This document shows positions 52,956 through 61,699 of a stretch of DNA of 64,000 nucleotides, one piece after another. The notes under the pieces were generated by a model. The model was not told the DNA's origin. It saw only the letters and a list, made by a program, of their open reading frames with translations, and did not search any database. This DNA comes from an uncultured bacterium (lineage in GTDB: Bacteria; Actinomycetota; Coriobacteriia; Coriobacteriales; Coriobacteriaceae). The position numbers and the translations under genes were made by a program. The stretch is taken from positions 1 through 64,000 of the forward strand of contig CAJMMX010000001.1 in NCBI GenBank assembly GCA_905214615.1, given 5' to 3'. The stretch's first letter is position 1. Each line of letters starts with the position of its first letter.

Positions 52956-53596
52956 TTGGCACTCACGCTTTCTCGACGATTGACAAATTCTATGAGCCCA
53001 CGGGGCTTGATAATTCCGGCTGCTTTTTCATTTTCGCTTGCTTTTAAGAGCTTTTCGAGACCAAAACCAAGAGGCCAGGCTTTTGGGATTTCAGCATCAG
53101 AGAGGTAGTCAGCAAAATATAACCGGTTAATGGTTCTAACAATATAAATCGTCAGATGTGCAATGATGGGCTGGACGTATGGGTCGGTTTCGTCATTATC
53201 ATATGAACCACCAGCACAAAATGGTTTTCCCTCTCCGACTATAGTAGGAAAACCGGCTCGTACAGACCACCCCGGGAAACGATTATTGAACTGGTCGCGA
53301 ATCGTATAGTTTTTAGGTCTTCGCTTATAGACCTGCATGTTATATTCGCAATCGACGCCGCCCGTCTGTATAAGGTCGACTCTGTAAGGGGGCGTACCCT
53401 CTTCAATCTCCTTTGCCTTCAGGTTGTCTTCGTCAATCTGGCAGTATTTGAAAAACTCCACGGCCTCATTTGGGTCAATACCGGAAAGGTCGATATAAGT
53501 CTGGCCACCGCCTCCATCAGGCTTTTTAATACCTTCGATATTGCGAAAGTCAGCGGCAGTCAGGTGACGGTACATAATCTCATCCACAAATAACAT
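52952..53596 (-). CDS. Unknown third restriction-operon protein
   Basis: A 214-aa protein that I do not recognise. Visible landmarks are TYIDLSGIDPNEAVEFFKYCQ, DLIQTGGVDCEYNMQVYKRR and NRFPGWSVRAGFPTIVG. An acidic D followed by a polar strand (RVDLIQTGGV) could be a catalytic core, but no clear D-x-(D/E)xK pattern is visible. Position, overlap with the McrB-like gene and size are comparable to BsuMI's extra component YdiR. It may read the DNA sequence, which the McrB-like subunit here cannot do by a known domain. Confidence 0.6.
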   Translation of the reverse strand: MLFVDEIMYRHLTAADFRNIEGIKKPDGGGGQTYIDLSGIDPNEAVEFFKYCQIDEDNLKAKEIEEGTPPYRVDLIQTGGVDCEYNMQVYKRRPKNYTIRDQFNNRFPGWSVRAGFPTIVGEGKPFCAGGSYDNDETDPYVQPIIAHLTIYIVRTINRLYFADYLSDAEIPKAWPLGFGLEKLLKASENEKAAGIIKPRGLIEFVNRRESVSAK

Positions 53597-53620
53597 TCGA
53601 CCGCCTCGTTCAATCGGTGC

Positions 53621-54664
53621 TTACCATTTTTCCAGCACTATTATGAACTCCTTTATTTCATTTGCCAACGAACTGCAATTTGACCTAAAACGTTTGTATG
53701 CAATTTCTTTAACCTCAATTTTTCCGAAAGCAGAAAATACGTCGCAAAGATCCTCGACAGGAAAGAGTCCATCTTCGCTATAGCTAATCAAACAAACAGG
53801 GCAATGGATATCCTCGATAATCTTAGCGAAGGAATCTTTTGATTTAGTTTTTGTACAAAGATCAGAGTACTGATCGCGCCAAGGACGTAACCCACTCTTG
53901 CCAGCAGCAACAGGCTCGTCACCACGTGCGACCGTTTCAAGAATATGATAATTCGCTGCATATTGGCGTTTGATATAAGGAGGGTCCAGATAGCAAAGGT
54001 CTGCAGTAACCCCAGCAGCAAGGTCTTCTGCCCTGCCCTGAAGAACCACATTATCAATTCTTCCAGTATTAATGGATACCGGAGCTAGATGGATGGCATT
54101 TTTCGCACTTGCGGTAAAATTTGCCAGGAAATAGCCATAGGTTCCAGATATATTTGCCACTTCGTTGACTGCCATAATCAGAGTGTGACGCAAAAGCGCC
54201 TCCTCCATTTGGCAAATCCTACCCTCATCGCGCCATTCGTTTATCTTAAGTCTAATTGCATCGATTTTTGCAGCGTTATCCGATGTAAAGTACTTCCTAC
54301 TTGGACATCCATTTGCAGGAAGCCCTGAAGGAGAAAACTCGCGGAAGAAGTAGCCTTCGACCGGTTCAAGTTCATTTAAATAATTTAGCACTTGCACGTA
54401 ATGGCACTCAGGTTCAACCGATAAATCGCTCAGCCCCTCGAAAGAAGGCGTACGATTCATGAGCAGCTGCACATAAAGATGCCACTTGCTGTACGTCATA
54501 ATGTCAGAAGCGATGACGCGGTAGCCAAGTCGACGAAACTCAGCAGCTACGGACCCAGTCCCGGCCATTAAGTCGGCAACAGTTCCTCCGGGGCTTAGAT
54601 AATTTGAAGCCAATGATGTTATCTGCTCTAACAGCTTTGTCTTATTGCCAATGTAGCGATACAT
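53621..54664 (-). CDS. D12-class DNA adenine-N6 methyltransferase
   Basis: A 347-aa Dam/D12-type methylase. Motif X is RYIGNKTKLL at the N-terminus, the AdoMet-binding motif I is DLMAGTGS, and catalytic motif IV is DPPY in LCYLDPPYIKRQY. A middle target-recognition region separates the motifs. It is encoded 24 bp upstream of the unknown subunit. Its sequence should protect the host from the same operon's nuclease. The target is unknown. Confidence 0.93.
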   Translation of the reverse strand: MYRYIGNKTKLLEQITSLASNYLSPGGTVADLMAGTGSVAAEFRRLGYRVIASDIMTYSKWHLYVQLLMNRTPSFEGLSDLSVEPECHYVQVLNYLNELEPVEGYFFREFSPSGLPANGCPSRKYFTSDNAAKIDAIRLKINEWRDEGRICQMEEALLRHTLIMAVNEVANISGTYGYFLANFTASAKNAIHLAPVSINTGRIDNVVLQGRAEDLAAGVTADLCYLDPPYIKRQYAANYHILETVARGDEPVAAGKSGLRPWRDQYSDLCTKTKSKDSFAKIIEDIHCPVCLISYSEDGLFPVEDLCDVFSAFGKIEVKEIAYKRFRSNCSSLANEIKEFIIVLEKW

Positions 54665-54666
54665 GC

Positions 54667-56289
54667 CTATTGTTTCATTTCCCTCAGTGCGCCCAAATCG
54701 GGCAGCTCCGCCATCTCGTGCTTGATACGCTCGACCTCTTTTCTATCAAGGCCGTATGCTAGCGTAACAAGCAACTCAAGTTCCGCATCGATTGCCGCCG
54801 TGTAGTGAAGATTCAGTTTCCGAGCGCCGTCAGCAATTTGATGATGAAGTTCACTTTTGTTGTCAAATCTGATGATCGGTAGTTCCTGAAGAATCCGTTT
54901 TGTTAAGTAGGGGTGTGATTTCCACTCATTCTCACCATACAGCTTCATGTAGTAATAAAAAATAACCCTCGAGTTAAGCAGCGCATTGTAAAAGTACAAT
55001 GCGTCCTCTCTCAACCCTTCGCCTGCGGTAAAGAAGTAGACAGCTTGATTTACCATCCTGCCGCTATCGTCAACAACGCTTTTAATTCCTAACCCAGTCT
55101 TTCTAACAAGAATCTTCATGGGCTTATAATCATCAAGGTCCTTGTAATTAATGCCCTCAACTCCAAGTTTCAAATACCGTTGGCATGACAACGAATATCG
55201 TCCAACAGATTCACCAACAAATATAGGAACAAAACCATCGGCGGGCCTGAACTGCATGACGGATTCAAGTTCCGAGCTCGACACTTCAACCTCGCGCCCG
55301 CAGCATTTACAACGCTTAAGAGCAAGGCCCGAAAATAACGCCGCGGTGTTTGCTCCACCACATTTCGGACAGTAAAAGACGGTTCCGCGCTTTGAGATTT
55401 CTACACCTCGATGGAAAGAAACGTCAAAAGACCATTTGCCTCCATGAGACCTAATTCTCTCAATAACCGCATGATCTTCACTTGCCACATCTATATCAAA
55501 TAGGCAGTCTTCATTTCTTAGAAAATCCATCTGGCGTTTAACGCGATATTGTTCTTCAAAAACTGTCTCGAGCGTCTTGTCTCCACCTAAAACGGCCTTT
55601 CTATCCGATGTCGTAAGCCGGAAGCACTTTGTTAAACTGGCATCACTTGGTATACACTTGCGGACAACGACAACCGTTGTCGCACGATGAACCCCCTCGA
55701 AAAGTTTTTCTCCAAGACGCGCGATTACTTTTATCTCATATTTCGTAGCAATAAATCGACGTAAACCATAAGCTGTTGCCGAAAATAATGAATCGGGGAG
55801 AATAAAGGCAGCAAACCCATTCGCATGTAATATGGCCATGGAAAGCTCTACGAAGAGGGCGTAGCAATCATACTGTCCATCAACATTTTTATAGCCACGC
55901 AGCAGCAACTCATCACGATCGTAAATACGGTCGGAGCTCCAAGGTGGGTTAGCAATAATTGTGTCGACACGAGCCAAACGCTCCAGCCAATACGCTTTCG
56001 GATCCGTCTTTGCAGATGGACGCAGAAAATCTTTATAAATTATTTCCGAGCCTATTATTTCGGAATAAGTGCGTGAAATCTCTATGGCCTCAGGGTCAAC
56101 GTCAACGCCATAAAGTAACGAATGCCGAACATCACCGCGTGCAACGGCATTAAGTAAAGAAGAGCCCCCGCATGCCGGGTCCAAGCAAACGCCAAAAGAC
56201 GGCGTGCGGGCAGAAGCGCGCTCGACCTTTAGCAGCGAAACAACAAAGTCAGCCAGAGAATTCGTTGTGTATACAGAACCGTATTTCAC
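54667..56289 (-). CDS. N6-adenine DNA methyltransferase, TaqI-like, with zinc-finger TRD
   Basis: A 540-aa methylase. Motif I is DPACGGSSLL and catalytic motif IV is NPPW (IIANPPWSSDRIYD). VDVDPEAIEI is the acidic AdoMet loop. A zinc-finger (CPKCGG...CKCCGRE) lies in the middle of the presumed target-recognition domain. The start is a GTG at 56289, with GGGGG upstream. It is the first gene of the operon, 2 bp before the D12 methylase. Two adenine methylases suggest an asymmetric recognition site, each modifying one strand. Confidence 0.92.
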   Translation of the reverse strand: MKYGSVYTTNSLADFVVSLLKVERASARTPSFGVCLDPACGGSSLLNAVARGDVRHSLLYGVDVDPEAIEISRTYSEIIGSEIIYKDFLRPSAKTDPKAYWLERLARVDTIIANPPWSSDRIYDRDELLLRGYKNVDGQYDCYALFVELSMAILHANGFAAFILPDSLFSATAYGLRRFIATKYEIKVIARLGEKLFEGVHRATTVVVVRKCIPSDASLTKCFRLTTSDRKAVLGGDKTLETVFEEQYRVKRQMDFLRNEDCLFDIDVASEDHAVIERIRSHGGKWSFDVSFHRGVEISKRGTVFYCPKCGGANTAALFSGLALKRCKCCGREVEVSSSELESVMQFRPADGFVPIFVGESVGRYSLSCQRYLKLGVEGINYKDLDDYKPMKILVRKTGLGIKSVVDDSGRMVNQAVYFFTAGEGLREDALYFYNALLNSRVIFYYYMKLYGENEWKSHPYLTKRILQELPIIRFDNKSELHHQIADGARKLNLHYTAAIDAELELLVTLAYGLDRKEVERIKHEMAELPDLGALREMKQ

Positions 56290-56818
56290 GAGCTAAAGCC
56301 CCCAATAATAGACAAGGGATGAGCATCGTTTATTACTACAAACCGAATAGTCCCAGCAGCGGTTTTCAGTTATGGATTTAACCATATGACCCTCCAGTCG
56401 CACCTCTGGTAATTGGCAAAAGCTAAATATTAACACCAGAAACTGGCGCATAAATCAGTTACGCAACTAAGCAGAAAAAGTATAGTGAACATCGCTTATG
56501 CCCCATTCAAGTCGAGCCCTTCCGCCCAAACCGCTTGCTCTTCCAGCAATAAACGCCAATCGTTGATATTGATAATCTAAGCCCCTCCTCGATGGTCGCA
56601 TTGTCTTTGCTCAAGACCTCTTATTGAACAGGGAGCTCGAATAGTTCCATAATGTAAAATTCAATATAAATTAATTATCTTTATTTGGTATTATCTCATA
56701 ATTTAATAATTATTATCAAACATATATATCAGATTATGAAATATATGTTTGATGCATTATCATCGATTTATATCAATGCGCATTATTCCGTAGACACAGT
56801 CAGAGAAAGCCGACGACT
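56290..56818. other. AT-rich divergent regulatory region of the restriction system
   Basis: A 529-bp region between two divergent genes. The last ~180 bp is very AT-rich, and no gene was found. It contains a perfect palindrome at 56715-56753. The promoter for the methyltransferase is expected near the left end, the XRE gene promoter near the right. Confidence 0.6.
56715..56753. promoter_or_regulatory. Perfect 13-bp inverted repeat, candidate XRE operator
   Basis: ATCAAACATATAT (56715-56727) and ATATATGTTTGAT (56741-56753) with a 13-bp spacer, 66 bp upstream of the XRE start codon. The position and symmetry fit a dimeric HTH repressor site. Confidence 0.6.
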
Positions 56819-57421
56819 ATGAAAGACAATCTACAGGAGCTGAGAAAAGAGGCTGGATACAAGTCTGCGAAAAGCTTCGCCAAGGCCCTGAGCATTCCAT
56901 TTACTACGTACGCACGATATGAAAGTCGGCCTGATAAAATTCCACTTGCTGCTGCATGGCGTCTTGCAGATGTATTTGACGTATCCATAGACATCATTGT
57001 TGGACGTACTGAACCAGACCCCGCGATCGCACCTGGAGCAATTCAATCTCGGTACGACAAGCTATTGCCCGAATTCAAACAATCGCTCAGCGATTACCTC
57101 GATTATTTACTAACGAAGAATTCGAAAGTGGCAAGCCACGCCTTCCGCCAGGAATCCCGCCGCATTGAAGCCATATGCGCAAGGCTGGACACCATCTTCT
57201 TGGCCGAACTCGAAAAACAAGATCCCGACTTTTTCATTCACGCAACAGCCAAGCAGCTTCGCGCCAGATTTAATGATTTCCTAGAGCAGCGTGTCGACCT
57301 GTGCCAAGCAATTGGGGCCGTAAACGCTATTGACGTTATCATGGCTGCATACGACCGCACGCGCGGACCATTTGATTTCAATGGAATTCCAGCCGACGTG
57401 GATGCTGACGTAGACGGCTGA
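56819..57421 (+). CDS. XRE-type helix-turn-helix regulator of restriction operon
   Basis: A 200-aa protein. An N-terminal HTH occupies residues ~3-62 (LQELRKEAGYKSAKSFAKAL, TYARYESRPDKIPLAAAWRLADVF), followed by a ~130-residue helical domain of unknown function. It is divergent from the methyltransferase operon, so it probably acts as its controller. Restriction controller proteins are usually ~80 aa; this one has an extra C-terminal domain. The SD is weak. Confidence 0.8.
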   Translation: MKDNLQELRKEAGYKSAKSFAKALSIPFTTYARYESRPDKIPLAAAWRLADVFDVSIDIIVGRTEPDPAIAPGAIQSRYDKLLPEFKQSLSDYLDYLLTKNSKVASHAFRQESRRIEAICARLDTIFLAELEKQDPDFFIHATAKQLRARFNDFLEQRVDLCQAIGAVNAIDVIMAAYDRTRGPFDFNGIPADVDADVDG

Positions 57422-57614
57422 AATTCCACATGCACCAGGTGCAACAAAGGCAGGCACTAGGCGACCGAATTGCAGAACGCATAAAAGACGGCGGGCGAAT
57501 ATTTCGCCGCACTCTAATATTTAGCTGGAATTTTCCTCATTCCTCAATACCGACTTAGCTGGAAGGGCTAAGGCAATTATGTGAGAAACGCACTGAAAGC
57601 AGACGAGTTAAACC

Positions 57615-58392
57615 CTACCCTTTAAACACCATATAATTGTGATACTCAATAAACTCAGCTCGTGGGGCGAATCGCTTCGGAAGCGTTGTCGGCTCTCCGT
57701 TGTAGTGTCACAAATACTTGTCTTCAGGCGTCTCGTGTCCGACCGCGCCGAACATTACTGCCTTCAGGTCCTTTTTAATGGTGAGTAGTCCCCCGATCGA
57801 ACGCTTTGTCGTGTAGCGCATTTAGAAGCAAACCGTTGTCGGGCGCAGGTCCTTCCGTTTTTGAATCAGAGGCTGTCCAGGGCTTGATATGGCTGGCGAC
57901 CAACAGCGCCTCGTTCGATAGCCCCGTCAAGCAACACCTTGAATTGTAATTGGTAAGCAAGGTATTTCGAAAGAACTCCTGGTTCACTCGCATCGAGACA
58001 ATTGCTTCGCGCTCTTCGCCCTCTGGCAAATCAAAGCCAATCGCCTCTTTCAACTCATCGCTTAGCGCTTCTTCAAAATCAAAGCGATTAAGGAAAACCT
58101 CGGTCGCCTCCTCGACGAGTTCATCTCCAGCAAAGGAATACTTGGCCCAGACTAGCTTGTCCATTTTTGTTTGCATGGATCATTCCAACCTTGCCGCGAG
58201 CGCGTCGACGCTCATCGAAAGATGCGAGATTCCAGATTTTTAAGCAACTACGCCCGGCGTTCTGCCAATGGCCTTGGCTAACGCCTGGACATCCTCGCTT
58301 TTGTCATCAACCATTTTTGACGGCAGGGCGAGGTATAGGAACAGAACCGCAAGGGTTTCTTCCCTCGACCATTTGTCTCCACGGCCGGCCAT
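57615..58392 (-). pseudogene. HNH restriction nuclease, broken by three indels and one stop
   Basis: Starting at the ATG at 58392 (GAGGAG upstream), MAGRGDKWSREETLAVLFLY matches the N-terminus of HNH-type restriction endonucleases and reaches GRTPGVVA. A -1 change is needed to continue to LKIWNLASFDERRR. A +1 change (A5 run near 58160) returns to MDKLVWAKYSF. The HNH core follows (NSRCCLTG, LLVASHIKPW, DNGLLLNALHDKAFDRG). A +1 change in a C5 run (57790-57794 as written) leads to LLTIKKDL, then an in-frame TGA and the tail RFAPRAEFIEYHNYMVFKG. Net length 778 nt, one more than 259 codons, as these indels predict. It is degraded. Confidence 0.88.
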
Positions 58393-58469
58393 GATTGCTC
58401 CTCGCCCGCGCACCGCTCACTCAATAGGTCCAGGATAATCATGCAGGAGACCGCACTCACCGCCTTTTC

Positions 58470-58865
58470 TCATTCGTCGGTGAATAGTTGAGACAACGGC
58501 ACTTCCCCGCGCTTCTCACACCCGCGCCCAAGCTTCTTCCCAAGCTCCGCAGCACAGCGCTACTTTTCCTCGGCAAACAGGTCATCGATAGCCCTGTCGA
58601 TCCGCGCGCAAGTCTGCCGATGCTCATCCTTCCAGGGCAGGTTGAGTCCCAGGCTCGCATCTCAAGAGCCGCCGAGCTTGGCGTTGATTACTTCCTCGGG
58701 ATACAGCGCGTCGCGGCGAACACCTTCAATCGCCTCGTCCTCGTCCATATCACAGGCTGCATCGCCCCCCCCCTCGAGGCACTGGCGCAGCTCCTTTTGC
58801 TCGCGGATGCGATTCAGCACGCTGGCACACACCACGGCCAAAAAGCGCAATCTCGGGGGCTAGTC
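58470..58865 (-). pseudogene. Decayed partial copy of the 267-aa gene
   Basis: The minus-strand sequence matches the C-terminal half of the intact gene at 60822-61625: FLAVVCAS, REQKELR, AACDMDEDEAIEG, LYPEEVINAKL and LGLNLPWKDEH. Frames are interrupted by indels, including an extended C run near 58766-58774, and the N-terminal half is absent. It marks an old tandem duplication. Confidence 0.85.
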
Positions 58866-58943
58866 GGATACATCTGGGCCGCGATCCGGCACCGGCGGTA
58901 GTATCCGATTGTCACGCCACTTCTAGAATAAAACTAGATTGGC

Positions 58944-58949
58944 TATAAT
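58944..58949 (+). promoter_or_regulatory. -10 box for the 87-aa HTH gene
   Basis: Consensus TATAAT at 58944-58949, about 37 bp upstream of the GTG start. The -35 region (TTCTAG at 58921-58926, spacer 17) is weak. Confidence 0.5.
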
Positions 58950-58985
58950 CAAAATATATTATCGTATATTTGAAAGAGGTATTCA

Positions 58986-59249
58986 GTGCTTGAACGGATC
59001 GGATCATCGGACGCTATTCGTTATATGGTGCAGGATTGCGGCATGACTCTGCAGGATGCATCCGTTAAAACCGGTAAGCAGAAGGGTAGCCTGTCTACTC
59101 GCCTGCATAACAACACGCGGTTCACCATCGATGAATTCGTCAAAATCTGCGATGCGTGCGGCTGGCAGCTCGTGCTTAAACGGGGTAGCAAGCAGTTCGA
59201 CCTGCGCGGGATTGATGAGAACAAGCCGCGCGGCGATGCGAAGAAGTAG
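58986..59249 (+). CDS. Small XRE-like HTH protein
   Basis: An 87-aa protein. IRYMVQDCGMTLQDASVKTG, then SLSTRLHNNTRFTIDEFVKIC has the XRE-type helix-turn-helix layout; the C-terminus (KQFDLRGIDENKPRGDAKK) is basic. The start is a GTG, with AAAGAGG seven bases upstream. It is a single gene on the plus strand within a mostly minus-strand eroded region. A phage or element regulator role is plausible. Confidence 0.75.
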   Translation: MLERIGSSDAIRYMVQDCGMTLQDASVKTGKQKGSLSTRLHNNTRFTIDEFVKICDACGWQLVLKRGSKQFDLRGIDENKPRGDAKK

Positions 59250-59321
59250 GGCCTGGCTATTCGCATGCCTCACCTGCGGTCCATCCATCAGGGTGCAATT
59301 GCCTATGGCCGCCGGACGGCT

Positions 59322-60091
59322 TTAGACATATACGAAATCGACTACGACCTTACCGTCGCCCATGATTTGTCTAGCCGCCGCCTGCGCCGCACGGTTGTCG
59401 ATTCTCTGCTGTTTCGTTAGGGTTCCGAGGCGAGTCATAGGATGGTACGGCATCGGGTTCGGCATGCTTTCGAGGAGTTCGGCCGTGCGGATATCAAGCG
59501 CCTCGGCGTATTCATCCAGAAAGTCCCATGCCTCGTCTACCGGCAGCATCGTGTCCCGCTTGGGGTTTTTCCAGTCCTTAACTGATCGGTTTGTAATACC
59601 CAATGCTGCCGCGATCTCGGACGTCGGTACTCCCAAGGCGTCCGCTTGCGCGGCAAATGCAGCCTTGAGATCGATATCGGGGGAAAGTCCAGGTTCTGCT
59701 CGATCCACTCGCCGTCGCGGGATGCATAGACAGTAGAGCACTCTATACCCTTCGCGGCGAGTTGGTCGGCGGCAAGGCGGCTCGCGAGATTGTAAAGGCC
59801 TCCCGGTTCAGTATCGGGCAGATCTTCATCTCGGTACCAGCGAACGATATGCTGGCCGAACTTCTCGTAGGAATCGTTCGCGTCATTCAAGCATTGCAGT
59901 GTGAGGTCGCCGAGCTTTTCGATCTGGTCGCTTATCCAGTCGAAGGCATCCTTGACCGGCATACAGTCGAGCTCGGGGTCGAGCCATTTTCGGACGCTCG
60001 AGACGCGAATGCCGAGACCTCCTGCAAGATCTTCCGGCTTGAGCCATAGGTTATCGAGCTGGGCCTGCATCGAGCATTTGAGATCGAACAT
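59322..60091 (-). pseudogene. Tandem HTH protein with frameshift at a G5 tract
   Basis: The frame from the ATG at 60091 (AGGAAGGA upstream) reads MFDLKCSMQAQLDNLWLKPE, with an HTH (LAGGLGIRVSSVRKWLDPEL), to ...EQNLDFPP, where it breaks at the C5 run on the coding strand (59679-59683). One more C would continue to DIDLKAAFAAQADALGVPT and a second, similar HTH (AALGITNRSVKDWKNPKRD). The length 770 nt is one less than 257 codons. The two halves are internal repeats of one HTH module. It may be a broken regulator, or phase-variable. Confidence 0.8.
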
Positions 60092-60109
60092 GGTCATTCC
60101 TTCCTGTAA

Positions 60110-60250
60110 TCGTGCAATGCGTTCAAGAGTAATCCGTTGTCGGGCGCGAGGCGCTCCGTCATTGGGTCAGAGACTATACAGGACTTGATATGGCTAGCGA
60201 CCAACAGCGCCTTGTTCGATAGTCCCGTCAAGCAACATCTTGAATCGTAA
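60110..60250 (-). pseudogene. Second HNH nuclease fragment
   Basis: The minus-strand translation YDSRCCLTGLSNKALLVASH, then DNGLLLNALHD, is homologous to the HNH core of the pseudogene at 57615-58392. Both ends are deleted: the N-terminus before YDSR is missing, and after NALHD it joins the leader of the tandem-HTH gene. Confidence 0.85.
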
Positions 60251-60275
60251 GTGATGAGTCTTTCGCCCTTATGGG

Positions 60276-60713
60276 CTATGGTTGAAGCGTCTTTATGTGA
60301 TTCAACGCACACAATAGCACGGTCCTATTTCGCTCAAAGCAATACCGGAACCACGCATATATTCCCAAGGCAACCAGGAATAGCACCATGAAAATCTCGG
60401 CTAAAGTTGGATTACTGGCTATCAGCGCAGACAAATATCCTCCAGCCATAAGAGAGGCAATGATGCCAATCAGGCTAAGGGCCCAGCTCGTATAATGCGT
60501 CTCAGCAACCGCCCGTTCGATTATTTTGCATTTCTTTTCCAGGCTAATGTCCCCATCAGCTCCAGCGAGAGAGAAGTCCATTCCTGAAATTAAATCGAGT
60601 AATTCAGCCTCGCTGTATCCGCTTTTCTTGAATCTTTTAATGAAGAAACCTCCTGGTCCAGGACCGTAGATAGGACGGTTTACACGAAACAGTTCCTTAT
60701 AGGCGATTTCCAT
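60276..60713 (-). CDS. Small two-helix membrane protein
   Basis: A 145-aa protein with a soluble N-terminal ~75 residues (FFIKRFKKSGYSEAELL) and two helices (LSLIGIIASLMAGGYLSALI and TLAEIFMVLFLVALGIYAW) before a basic C-terminal tail. AAGGAG precedes the ATG. The function is unknown. Confidence 0.7.
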   Translation of the reverse strand: MEIAYKELFRVNRPIYGPGPGGFFIKRFKKSGYSEAELLDLISGMDFSLAGADGDISLEKKCKIIERAVAETHYTSWALSLIGIIASLMAGGYLSALIASNPTLAEIFMVLFLVALGIYAWFRYCFERNRTVLLCALNHIKTLQP

Positions 60714-60821
60714 TGTTAACTCCTTAAAGTACGGGTGCTATTTACGCTATCGTTCTATCATTTCGTTCGGACAGTTTATTGCCGAGCCGCCACCGATCAT
60801 TCACAGGAACCACTCTTGCAG

Positions 60822-61625
60822 TCAATCTCCGTCCAACCACTCCCCGCACCCCTCATACCCACGCCCAAGCTTCCTCCCAAGCTCCGCGGCATTGCGCTTC
60901 GTCTCCTCGGCAAACAGGTCATCGATTGCCCTGTCAATTCGCACGCAGGTCTCGAAATGCTCGTCCTTCCAGGGCAGATTGAGCCCCAGGCTCGTATCCC
61001 AGAGCTTTGCGTTGATTACCTCCTCGGGATACAGCACGTCTTGGCGAATACCTTCGATCGCCTCATCCTCGTCCATGTCGCAGGCTGCATCGTCCTTCTT
61101 GAGACACTTGCGCAGCTCCTTTTGCTCGCGGATGCGATGCAGCGCGCTGGCACACACCACAGCCAAAAAGCGATAACGTTCGCATAGGTCCCATTCGCCG
61201 CCGAGCCATACGCGATAGCCCAGAACGACGCTTGTGGGCTCCTCGTTGAGCAGGAACAGGTCCCACGGATACACTTCAGCGCACGCGTCCTCTCCCAGCT
61301 TTTGCGCGCCACCGCGCGTAAAAGCGCACGGCTCTACGTCGTAATAGCCAAAGCCGTGGTCCGCATTGCGACGATTGATGACATGCTTGGGCAACAGGAC
61401 GATCTTGTCGCTGGGCTCGGGATCTATCTTCCGCAGCTTTTTGATCTTGCGGCGGGCGCGCTTTAGGTCGCGCTCGTTATCGACACGGCCACGGTCATCC
61501 GGCTTGCCGCCGTATCGCAGGGCAACCTCGGGTGCCAGGATCTTTGTGTCAGCAGCGCACAGCAGGTCGCTCACGGTGGGCAGATCTTCCCACTCAATAC
61601 CGTCGACATCCCAAATCCTACTCAT
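60822..61625 (-). CDS. Unknown soluble 267-aa protein (duplicated family)
   Basis: An acidic, soluble protein that I do not recognise. It begins MSRIWDVDGIEWEDLPTVSD, has a basic middle (RDLKRARRKIKKLRKIDPEP), an aromatic-rich centre (WDLFLLNEEPTSVV) and an acidic DAACDMDEDEAIEG region. The ATG at 61625 has AAAGAGG upstream; a TTG six bases earlier is less well spaced. A decayed copy of its C-terminal half lies at 58470-58865. Both are in an HNH/HTH-rich region, so a defence or element function is possible, but I have no motif for it. Confidence 0.65.
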   Translation of the reverse strand: MSRIWDVDGIEWEDLPTVSDLLCAADTKILAPEVALRYGGKPDDRGRVDNERDLKRARRKIKKLRKIDPEPSDKIVLLPKHVINRRNADHGFGYYDVEPCAFTRGGAQKLGEDACAEVYPWDLFLLNEEPTSVVLGYRVWLGGEWDLCERYRFLAVVCASALHRIREQKELRKCLKKDDAACDMDEDEAIEGIRQDVLYPEEVINAKLWDTSLGLNLPWKDEHFETCVRIDRAIDDLFAEETKRNAAELGRKLGRGYEGCGEWLDGD

Positions 61626-61699
61626 GTTCAACCTCTTTCTGGCTGTTCAACTACGTGCTCATTCGCCCTGTTTAACGTGCTTGTAGGGCATATGCCCCG

